From positions 1 through 7,323 of the forward strand of contig CAJLFL010000092.1 in NCBI GenBank assembly GCA_905205855.1: a stretch of DNA of 7,323 nucleotides, in the 5' to 3' direction. Source of the DNA: an uncultured Eubacteriales bacterium (GTDB taxonomy: Bacteria; Bacillota; Clostridia; Monoglobales; Monoglobaceae). The notes below the pieces were generated by a model that saw only the letters and a program-made list of their open reading frames with translations, searched no databases and was not told the origin of the DNA. The position numbers and the translations under genes were made by a program. Positions 1 through 6,765 of the stretch are shown one piece after another; the first letter of the stretch is position 1, and each line of letters starts with the position of its first letter.

Positions 1-3000
1 TTGACAAAAAATGAAATGTTTAAAGATAAAGTACAGCAATTAATAAAAAATATGCCAAACGGCAGTGATGACAGTACAGGTGCGGAGACTTCTCCGTACA
101 GGACGATTGAAAAAGCGGTTTCTGCAGCAAAGTCTGAAACCGGGCAGACTGAGATAATACTGCGCGGTGGCAGATATGAAGTAAGTAAGACAATAAATCT
201 CGGCAGTGATTGCTCAAACCTTAAATTCGCTGCCTATCCGGGCGAAAAGCCTGTTATCAGCGGCGGAAAGACAATAAATCCGAAAGAAATGTATAAGCTG
301 GCAGATGATGAAATGCTCAAGCGCCTTAAACCGGAGGCACGAGGATATGTTTACAATATAAATCTGCGCGAATGTTCAATTACCGATTTTGGCAGAATGC
401 AGAGGGTAGAGCGGCATAATCAGACAACATGGGACGCACCATCATTTCTTACAATCAACGGTGAAATTATGCCTCGTGCACAGTGGCCGAACGGCGGATA
501 TACTAAAATTCTGGCGGTTAATAAGGATCAAAGCGGTCGGCCTGTTCTGAGCCTGGAGGATGACAGAGCAAAAAACTGGAGCAGTATAAAGGATGTATGG
601 ATGTATGGGTGCTTTAGCCGTGAGTATGCGGATGATTCCATGAATCTTGACGAATATAATGCTGAAACAGGCGAATATACACTGCGATATGACCTGATTC
701 TCGGAGCGGCAGAGGGCGGAAACTGTAAGTTTGTTAACGTTTTTGAGGAGCTTGATTCTCCGGGAGAGTGGTATGTAGACACAGATACGGGTATGCTGTA
801 TTTGTATACCGACAACATAGACGGTATTGAGAGTATGACATATGTGACAAAAAGCGGTTCTTTGTTTAATATAGAAAATACGTCCGGAATCTCATACAGC
901 GAAATTACATTCTCTGAAACCTGCGGCAGTGCTGTGATAATCAGAAACAGCAGCGGCATAAGCTTTGAAAAATGCGAATTTTATGATATAGGAAATGAGG
1001 CTGCAAATTTATACAGCAGTATAGGATGCAGCTTTAATGATTGCTATATACATGATACGGGCAAGGGCGGAATTTTTATCAGCGGCACAGGCAGAAGCGG
1101 TTTAACGCCGAACGGAAATGTTATTGACGGCTGTCATTTTGAAAGATTTGCCGTTATAGGCAAAAGGTATTCTCCGGCTGTCAGCTTGATGGGCGTCGGC
1201 GATGTTTTAAAAAACAGCACAATTCACGACTCACCTCACAGTGCTGTGCTGTTTGGCGGTAATAATAATATTATAGAAAACAATGATATTTATGACGTAG
1301 TGAAAGAAACCCTTGACGCCGGTGCAATTTATGGCGGAAGAAGCTGGATGAGCGGTGGAAACACTATCAGATACAACTTTATTCACGATATGCCGTACAG
1401 TAATGTCGAATATGCGGTATCAGGTGTCTATCTTGATGACAACATGGCAGGAATTAAGGTGTACGGAAACACCTTCAGCCGTGTGAATAACGGAGTATAT
1501 ATGCATTCGGCATGCTATTGTGATATATATAATAACCTTTTTACAGAGATAAACAAAAATGCAGTTTATCTGACAAATCTTGACGGTATGTCCAAAGCGT
1601 CGCTTGATTATGAAAACAGAAAGATCAAAAATGCAAATTTAAAAGAATTATATAACAACATATGTGAAGATGTACTTAGCGAAGCCGGAACGGGTAATGA
1701 TACAGACACAGCGCAAAAGATTGATGAGAAATTTAAGGATGAAATGAGCCGTAAAGGTATTTATTCCAAAATGGCGGATGTTATAGCGGATTACTTTAAA
1801 AAATATGATTCCGAAAATGAGGTATTGAACAATGAATACCCATATCTGAAGAATATGTTAAATTGTGACAATCCGGTAGCGCCGAAGAATAATAATATAA
1901 CCAATAACCTTGTGTATAAGGGCAGCGGCGCGGATAAAATTAAGACTCAGGGATATGCGGCTGATTTAAGCAGTTTTTCAGCTAACAGCGAAGTGGCAGA
2001 GGAACTTGCGTATACCACAGATTCGCCCGTGACAGTTGCTGACGGAAGCGTTATAAGCAGCGTGTTTAAGGATGGCTTCGGCGGTTTGGATATAACGCAC
2101 AGCGGAAGTCAGAGCATCAAGCATGACAGAAAAAACTTCAGGATACTTTCTCCTGTAAACTCAATGAATAATGTTGCGAAAAATGATGTCTTTCTGACAT
2201 GGGAAATAATTTCGGGCGCGGATGAATATAAGGTTGAGCTTGCTGCAGACAGAGGAATGAAGGATAACATATATACCGCTTTTGTGAGCGAGTCATATAT
2301 CCGCCTTGATAATATGGTTGAGTATGGAAAGACATATTACTGGAAGGTAACGGGCATATTCCATGATTTATACCGCGGCGGCAGAGGCGGTTGGCTGGAT
2401 AATCAAAACGGCGTTCAGAGCTTTACAATAGAAGAAACCCCTGCTGAGTTGACACTGGATAAGGTTATTATAAGAAACAGCCGCGGAATAGAATCAAAGT
2501 CGATGCAGGAGGGCGAGCTAAACATTGTTGAGTTTACGGCTGCGGCTAAAAATTCTGACATCGGAGATTATACCTTTGAAGCGGTAAGCTTTGACAGCAG
2601 CGGAAACGAATATACAAAAGCAACGGTTAAGCTTAGCGTTAATTCAGACGGTGCAGAGGGCGGCATGGGAATTATTCTTCCGCAGGAGGCAAAACCGTAT
2701 ATGCTGCTTAAAGCGTTCAAGGATGGTGTAATTAAAAAGACTTGGAAAATAGATGAAAACTTGATTAGCTGGGGCAGCGGAATAAATGGAGTTCATATAA
2801 AAAGCGTTACTGTAAGGGATACAAACGGAAATAAATCGGATATGCCAAATGCGGCAGGCGGAACAATAGAAGTAGAGGTAGAGAATGATTCTGACAAAAT
2901 GGCAGATCTGTTTGCCGCTGCAGCAGGATATTCAGATGATAATGAGCTTGTTTGGGCAGACAGCGAAAGTGTAAGCATTAAAAAAGGCTCAATCTATACG

Positions 3001-3099
3001 GCTATATTGAATATAGGAACGGTTGCGGGAACATTAAACAGACTTTTTATATGGAATAATCAGCTCAGTCCATGGCTGAGAGCAATAGACTTAAAGTAG
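1..3099 (+). CDS. Right-handed parallel beta-helix protein, GH141-like, with C-terminal FN3/Ig-like modules (probably 5' partial)
   Basis: Probably an extracellular glycoside hydrolase acting on plant cell-wall polysaccharide. Residues 19-40 (PNGSDDSTG...SPYRTIEKA) are the usual start of secreted beta-helix proteins; the Asn/Gly-rich coils run to about 525 and resume near 630-640. Motifs typical of the GH141-like group are RAQWPNGGY (159-167), ELDSPGEWYVD (250-260), DAGAIYGGR (439-447), IRYNFIHD (456-463) and VYLDDN (476-481). Asp439 and Asp479/480 are the candidate catalytic acids. A charged helical insertion fills about 530-625. An FN3-like module covers about 713-810 (ending in YYWKVTG), then two Ig-like modules cover about 815-925 and 928-1032, the last ending with RLFIWNN. 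Known GH141 members include an alpha-L-fucosidase and a xylanase, so the substrate is open. The reading frame is open from base 1 (TTG), no ribosome site is visible and no signal peptide is present, so the true start and export signal probably lie upstream. The beta-helix call is firm; GH141 membership is moderate. Confidence 0.85.
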   Translation: MTKNEMFKDKVQQLIKNMPNGSDDSTGAETSPYRTIEKAVSAAKSETGQTEIILRGGRYEVSKTINLGSDCSNLKFAAYPGEKPVISGGKTINPKEMYKLADDEMLKRLKPEARGYVYNINLRECSITDFGRMQRVERHNQTTWDAPSFLTINGEIMPRAQWPNGGYTKILAVNKDQSGRPVLSLEDDRAKNWSSIKDVWMYGCFSREYADDSMNLDEYNAETGEYTLRYDLILGAAEGGNCKFVNVFEELDSPGEWYVDTDTGMLYLYTDNIDGIESMTYVTKSGSLFNIENTSGISYSEITFSETCGSAVIIRNSSGISFEKCEFYDIGNEAANLYSSIGCSFNDCYIHDTGKGGIFISGTGRSGLTPNGNVIDGCHFERFAVIGKRYSPAVSLMGVGDVLKNSTIHDSPHSAVLFGGNNNIIENNDIYDVVKETLDAGAIYGGRSWMSGGNTIRYNFIHDMPYSNVEYAVSGVYLDDNMAGIKVYGNTFSRVNNGVYMHSACYCDIYNNLFTEINKNAVYLTNLDGMSKASLDYENRKIKNANLKELYNNICEDVLSEAGTGNDTDTAQKIDEKFKDEMSRKGIYSKMADVIADYFKKYDSENEVLNNEYPYLKNMLNCDNPVAPKNNNITNNLVYKGSGADKIKTQGYAADLSSFSANSEVAEELAYTTDSPVTVADGSVISSVFKDGFGGLDITHSGSQSIKHDRKNFRILSPVNSMNNVAKNDVFLTWEIISGADEYKVELAADRGMKDNIYTAFVSESYIRLDNMVEYGKTYYWKVTGIFHDLYRGGRGGWLDNQNGVQSFTIEETPAELTLDKVIIRNSRGIESKSMQEGELNIVEFTAAAKNSDIGDYTFEAVSFDSSGNEYTKATVKLSVNSDGAEGGMGIILPQEAKPYMLLKAFKDGVIKKTWKIDENLISWGSGINGVHIKSVTVRDTNGNKSDMPNAAGGTIEVEVENDSDKMADLFAAAAGYSDDNELVWADSESVSIKKGSIYTAILNIGTVAGTLNRLFIWNNQLSPWLRAIDLK

Positions 3100-3104
3100 A
3101 ATCC

Positions 3105-3110
3105 GGAGGG
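3105..3110 (+). promoter_or_regulatory. Ribosome binding site for the SLH protein gene
   Basis: GGAGGG lies 8 bases before the ATG at 3119, in the 19-base gap after the beta-helix gene. It is a near-perfect Shine-Dalgarno site and fixes the start, which is followed directly by a signal peptide. Confidence 0.85.
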
Positions 3111-3118
3111 CGGTTGAA

Positions 3119-4594
3119 ATGAAAAAATTTAAAAGCTGTGCGGTATTATTTATCGGTGCGGTGATGACATTGAATGTACTATCCGTATCGGCGTTTAAGG
3201 CAGAGGCTGATAACAGTCTTAAAACTGTTACGATAAGCGGAGAAAGCGAGGCAGCTAAAAAGGTTACTGTTATGATTACTGCACCGCACTATACCGCGGC
3301 TGAGGTAACAGAGGAGAATGCTGAAGATACTTTGATTTGTATTGAGCAGACTGATGTTATAAAAAACGGCAGTGTCAGTGCGTATGACTTGGTTTATAAT
3401 CTCGGCAGTGATTGCCGCTCCGGAATATACACGGTATATGTTTCAGAGTCGGGCAACAGAGAAGAAGCTACATTTGAGATAAGAAACGAGCAAAGAAGGA
3501 ATACGGCGGAAACGCTTATAAAAAACGGAAGCAACATAAAAGATGTTCTTGACGAATATGCTGATGATCTGTCAATAGATGCAGGAAACATATACTTCGG
3601 ACTGACAGCCGATGAAAAGAAAATCGTTGCAAAACAGATAGATACAAAAAACGATATTGTATATGAGTTTACAAATCAGTGTGAAAGAATAGAGGACATC
3701 AAATACTTTTGTGAAGGATTTAAAGAGGGAACCATAGAAAGGCTGACGAGTGACGCGGCGGTACTTGGTATCGGCGCGGTGGTAATGAATAAGTTTAATT
3801 CTCTTTCTGCGGCAAAAAAGGAAGCGTGTGCTTTGGCGTTTTGCAAGAAACTTTCGGCGGCAGATGTTCCGGCAGAATGTAACCTGGAAAAATTGCTGGA
3901 GGAAAGTATACCTGCGTCAACAGACAGCGGCAATAATACAGGAACCGCCGGCGGTACGCGCGGCGGAGGAGGCGGCGGTGGAATAAGCGCTCCCGCACAA
4001 GGCTTTAACGAGAATAACAAGCCAATGGAATCCGAGGAGGTTTCAACCGGCGTATTCTCCGACCTTGCAGGATATGAGTGGGCTGAGCCTGCGATTACCG
4101 CTTTGGTGAAAAAGGGAATACTCAATGGTAAAGGCGACGGAAAATTCTGTCCGGGAGATTATATAACGCGCGAGGAATTTGTAAAAATTCTGTGTTTGGC
4201 GTATGAAATTCCCGAAAGCACAGCAAAAATCGGACTGAAGGATGCAGATCCGGAGGCGTGGTACTTCCCTTATGTCAGCGGAGCATTCAATGCCGGATAT
4301 GTAAGAGGCGTTGCCGGAGATATGTTTGGTGTCGGCCAGAATATTTTAAGACAGGATATGGCTCTTATGATATACCGCGTAATGGAAGCAGATCCGCTGC
4401 TTGAAATGTATGAGGCAGGAGGAAACCCGAATTTTGCGGATTGGGATTCGGTGAGCAACTATGCAAAAGACGCTATTGAAAAAATGGCAAAATGCAGACT
4501 TATAAAAGGAAATGAAAACGGTGAGTTTAAACCGCTTGATAATACAACCAGAGCAGAAGCGGCGCAGTTTGTTTATAATACGGTTTTTAAATAG
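3119..4594 (+). CDS. Exported SLH-domain cell-surface protein without an evident enzyme domain
   Basis: A wall-anchored surface protein. Residues 1-25 form a signal peptide (MKKFK, hydrophobic core 8-22, probable cleavage after SVSA). Residues 34-122 look like an Ig-like beta-sandwich module (IEQTDVIKNGS, then SGIYTVYV) of the kind that precedes SLH repeats in large clostridial surface enzymes. Residues 125-262 are mainly helical and charged. Residues 278-288 form a flexible linker with seven consecutive Gly. Three SLH repeats follow at about 312-362, 372-424 and 437-490, each with the usual acidic/aromatic start and a motif related to TRAE (ITREE, LRQDM, TTRAEA). SLH trimers bind pyruvylated secondary wall polymer. 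No catalytic domain is recognisable, so this resembles the anchor half of a multidomain enzyme made as its own protein. It starts 19 bases after the beta-helix gene and ends 8 bases before the GH3 gene, implying co-transcription. It could be a scaffold, a structural S-layer component or a remnant; the sequence does not decide. Confidence 0.9.
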   Translation: MKKFKSCAVLFIGAVMTLNVLSVSAFKAEADNSLKTVTISGESEAAKKVTVMITAPHYTAAEVTEENAEDTLICIEQTDVIKNGSVSAYDLVYNLGSDCRSGIYTVYVSESGNREEATFEIRNEQRRNTAETLIKNGSNIKDVLDEYADDLSIDAGNIYFGLTADEKKIVAKQIDTKNDIVYEFTNQCERIEDIKYFCEGFKEGTIERLTSDAAVLGIGAVVMNKFNSLSAAKKEACALAFCKKLSAADVPAECNLEKLLEESIPASTDSGNNTGTAGGTRGGGGGGGISAPAQGFNENNKPMESEEVSTGVFSDLAGYEWAEPAITALVKKGILNGKGDGKFCPGDYITREEFVKILCLAYEIPESTAKIGLKDADPEAWYFPYVSGAFNAGYVRGVAGDMFGVGQNILRQDMALMIYRVMEADPLLEMYEAGGNPNFADWDSVSNYAKDAIEKMAKCRLIKGNENGEFKPLDNTTRAEAAQFVYNTVFK

Positions 4595-4599
4595 GTGAT
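4593..4599 (+). promoter_or_regulatory. Ribosome binding site of the GH3 gene overlapping the upstream stop codon
   Basis: AGGTGAT matches the 3' part of the full Shine-Dalgarno complement (AGGAGGTGATC) and sits at normal spacing from the ATG at 4603. Its first two bases are the last two of the TAG stop at 4592-4594. Ribosomes ending the SLH protein therefore stop on this site, which suggests translational coupling of the two genes (inference). Confidence 0.65.
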
Positions 4600-4602
4600 T
4601 AA

Positions 4603-6732
4603 ATGTTTGATATAAAAAAACTAACGCTGAAACAAAAGATAGGGCAGCTGTGTCAGGGAGTGCTGTCAACTGCAACCGAGGAGGATATAACCGCTCTTGT
4701 AAAAGAGGGAAGATTGGGCTCGTGTATACTTGCGGATAATTCTCTTGCCGGAAACAGTAAGCAAAGAAAAGCGTCGTCGGAGCTTGTAAACCGGGTACAG
4801 AAAGCTGCAATGGAAAACGGCGGTATACCTTTAATGTTTGCAAGAGATGTCATACACGGCATGAAAATAATATATCCGATTCCGCTTGGACTTGCCGCGT
4901 CATGGGATACAGCTCTGATCAAGGAAACAGCTGAGGCTATGTCTGAGGAAGCTTTTGAAAACGGAATAAACCTTGTTTTTGCTCCTATGCTGGATTTGGT
5001 CAGAGATCCCAGATGGGGGCGTGTGATAGAATCTCCGGGTGAGGATCCGTACCTCGGAGCGAAATTTGCAAAAGCAATGGTGGAGGGAATACAAGGTGAG
5101 GATTTAGCCGCTGCCGGCAATACTGCGGCATGCCTCAAGCATTTTGTAGGCTATGGCGCTGCAGAAGGCGGCAGAGATTATAATAAATCCGAAATAAGTG
5201 ATTATACATTATATAATATGTATTTGCCGGCTTTTATGGCAGGAATAGACTGCGGTGCAGCAAGCGTGATGAATTCTTTTGGTGAAATCGGAGGAGAGTC
5301 TGTAAGCGCAAGCGAAAGAATATTGCGGCTGCTGCTTAAAGAAAAGCTTGGCTTTGAGGGTTTTGTAAACAGCGATTGGGGCAGTGTAGAACAGATAATG
5401 GACAGACAGCGTGCCGAAACACGTGCGGAAAGTGCATATCTTGCACTGAAAGCCGGAATAGATATAGAGATGGCAACAAAATGCTATGACGAAAACCTTG
5501 AAGAACTCGTAAGCAAAAATCCTGAGCTTGAAAAATACATAGATGAAGCGGTAAGCAGAATACTGAGGATTAAAGAAAGGCTTGGATTGTTTGGCAAGCC
5601 TTATGCGGAAATCGTACAGCCTGATGAAATCGAGAACAGAAGAAAAAAACGCCGTGCGCTGTCGTTAAGAGCTGCTGCGGAGAGTGCGGTACTGCTTAAA
5701 AATAATGGTGTTTTGCCGCTTGCCACAGACAGAAAGGTTATAGTTACAGGGCCGTTTGCCGAAGAAGTGAACAGTATAATGGGCGCCTGGGCGCCTGACG
5801 GCTTGGCAGACGAGGTCGTGACATTCAGGGCGGCAATGGAAAATGAATTTGAAAATTCTGTGTTTGTATCCGATAACCTGCGTGAGGCGATGTATGTCAA
5901 GGAGAGAAACTGTGATACGGTTATTCTTGCTCTGGGCGAACAGCGTTCTGTTACCGGTGAAAGAGCGGTAGTTGGTGAAATTGAGATATCAAAGGCACAG
6001 ACGGATATTGCCAAAAGGTATAAGGAGCTCGGAAAAAAGGTAATCTGTGTTGTGTTTGCCGGCAGACCGATGTCCTTGACCAAGCTGCTGCCATATTCGG
6101 ATGCGATATTGTTTATGTGGCATCCGGGAACAATGGGTGCTGCGGCTGCGGCAAAGCTTTTGAGCGGAGAGTTCAACCCGTGCGGAAAGCTGTCAATGAC
6201 AATGGTTGCTTCAACGGGACAAATACCGTTGTATTATAACAATCCGCCTTTGCCGATACGGTGTGATGAAAATGATGTGGGTTATTATGGGGAACCGTAT
6301 TTTCCAAGTTACTCCGATATACCATCGGTTCCGCTGTTTCCGTTTGGATACGGACTCAGCTATACCGGCTTTGAATATTCGGATTTAAGCTGTGATGTAA
6401 GTGAAATAAAGCTTAATGATTTAAAAAACGGAGCGTATTTTACAGTAAGAATAAATGTTAAAAATACAGGCAGCCGAGCGGGAAAAGAGGTAGTTCAGTG
6501 CTATATATGTGACAGGGTATCCGTATATTCCAGACCGATAAGAGAACTGAAGGGCTTTGAAAAAACAGAACTTATGCCGGGAGAGAGTAAAGAGGTCAGC
6601 TTTAAGCTTGGCTTTGACGAGCTTGGATATTATTATCCGGACGGTGAAAAGACAGTTGAGCCGGGAAACTTCAGGGTATTTGTCAGCGGAAGCTCTTATA
6701 CCGATAATGAAACAGAAATTATTATTAAATAG
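4603..6732 (+). CDS. Glycoside hydrolase family 3 beta-glycosidase (BglX-like)
   Basis: Hydrolyses terminal beta-linked sugars, probably glucose or xylose, from oligosaccharides by a retaining mechanism. The 709-residue length and architecture are normal for BglX-type GH3. The N-terminal TIM-barrel covers about 1-325, with RDVIHG (81-86), RDPRWGR (134-140), KHFVGYG (179-185), GRDYN (190-194) and the nucleophile Asp258 in NSDWG. The alpha/beta sandwich covers about 357-540; Glu453 (VTGERAVVG) is the best acid/base candidate. PFGYGLSYTGFEY (580-592) leads into the C-terminal fibronectin-like domain (about 612-700; KNTGSRAGKEVVQ, then PGNFRVFVSG). There is no signal peptide, so it probably acts in the cytoplasm on imported oligosaccharides, unlike its exported neighbours. 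After the putative acid/base, the Ser-Arg usual in this loop (EASSR in E. coli BglX, as I recall it) is Val456-Val457. The start is supported by the overlapping ribosome site and the typical LTLKQKIGQL opening. Family assignment is very sure; substrate is not. Confidence 0.97.
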   Translation: MFDIKKLTLKQKIGQLCQGVLSTATEEDITALVKEGRLGSCILADNSLAGNSKQRKASSELVNRVQKAAMENGGIPLMFARDVIHGMKIIYPIPLGLAASWDTALIKETAEAMSEEAFENGINLVFAPMLDLVRDPRWGRVIESPGEDPYLGAKFAKAMVEGIQGEDLAAAGNTAACLKHFVGYGAAEGGRDYNKSEISDYTLYNMYLPAFMAGIDCGAASVMNSFGEIGGESVSASERILRLLLKEKLGFEGFVNSDWGSVEQIMDRQRAETRAESAYLALKAGIDIEMATKCYDENLEELVSKNPELEKYIDEAVSRILRIKERLGLFGKPYAEIVQPDEIENRRKKRRALSLRAAAESAVLLKNNGVLPLATDRKVIVTGPFAEEVNSIMGAWAPDGLADEVVTFRAAMENEFENSVFVSDNLREAMYVKERNCDTVILALGEQRSVTGERAVVGEIEISKAQTDIAKRYKELGKKVICVVFAGRPMSLTKLLPYSDAILFMWHPGTMGAAAAAKLLSGEFNPCGKLSMTMVASTGQIPLYYNNPPLPIRCDENDVGYYGEPYFPSYSDIPSVPLFPFGYGLSYTGFEYSDLSCDVSEIKLNDLKNGAYFTVRINVKNTGSRAGKEVVQCYICDRVSVYSRPIRELKGFEKTELMPGESKEVSFKLGFDELGYYYPDGEKTVEPGNFRVFVSGSSYTDNETEIIIK

Positions 6733-6750
6733 TTTTATAGTCAAACTAAA

Positions 6751-6759
6751 AAAGGAGAG
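6751..6759 (+). promoter_or_regulatory. Ribosome binding site for the SGNH hydrolase gene
   Basis: AAAGGAGAG precedes the ATG at 6766, with GGAG ending 8 bases before it. It lies in a 33-base gap after the GH3 stop that shows no hairpin with a T-run, so transcription probably continues from the GH3 gene. Confidence 0.85.
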
Positions 6760-6765
6760 TTTAAA

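Noticed and set aside
1..30. TTGACA at base 1 with GATAAA at 25-30, resembling a -35/-10 promoter pair
   Set aside because: The -10 match is only 4 of 6 with an 18-base spacer, and both boxes lie inside the open beta-helix reading frame. More likely a coincidence at the window edge.
3064..3080. Inverted repeat CTCAG...CTGAG near the end of the beta-helix gene, possible terminator
   Set aside because: The main stem is only 5 bases, it lies within coding sequence, and no T-run follows.
3950..3982. GGN-rich run as a possible simple repeat or slippage site
   Set aside because: It encodes a Gly-rich linker before the SLH repeats with mixed codons, and the frame is intact on both sides. A normal linker.
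5781..5796. Tandem GGGCGCCT repeat in the GH3 gene
   Set aside because: It encodes part of MGAWAPDG, a conserved stretch of GH3 enzymes, so the repeat follows from the protein sequence.
5601..6176. 191-codon open frame on the minus strand inside the GH3 gene
   Set aside because: It lies opposite a strongly conserved GH3 coding region, shows no recognisable domain, and is a shadow frame. The same applies to the minus-strand frames at 528-959, 3676-4125, 4346-4843 and 4653-5138.
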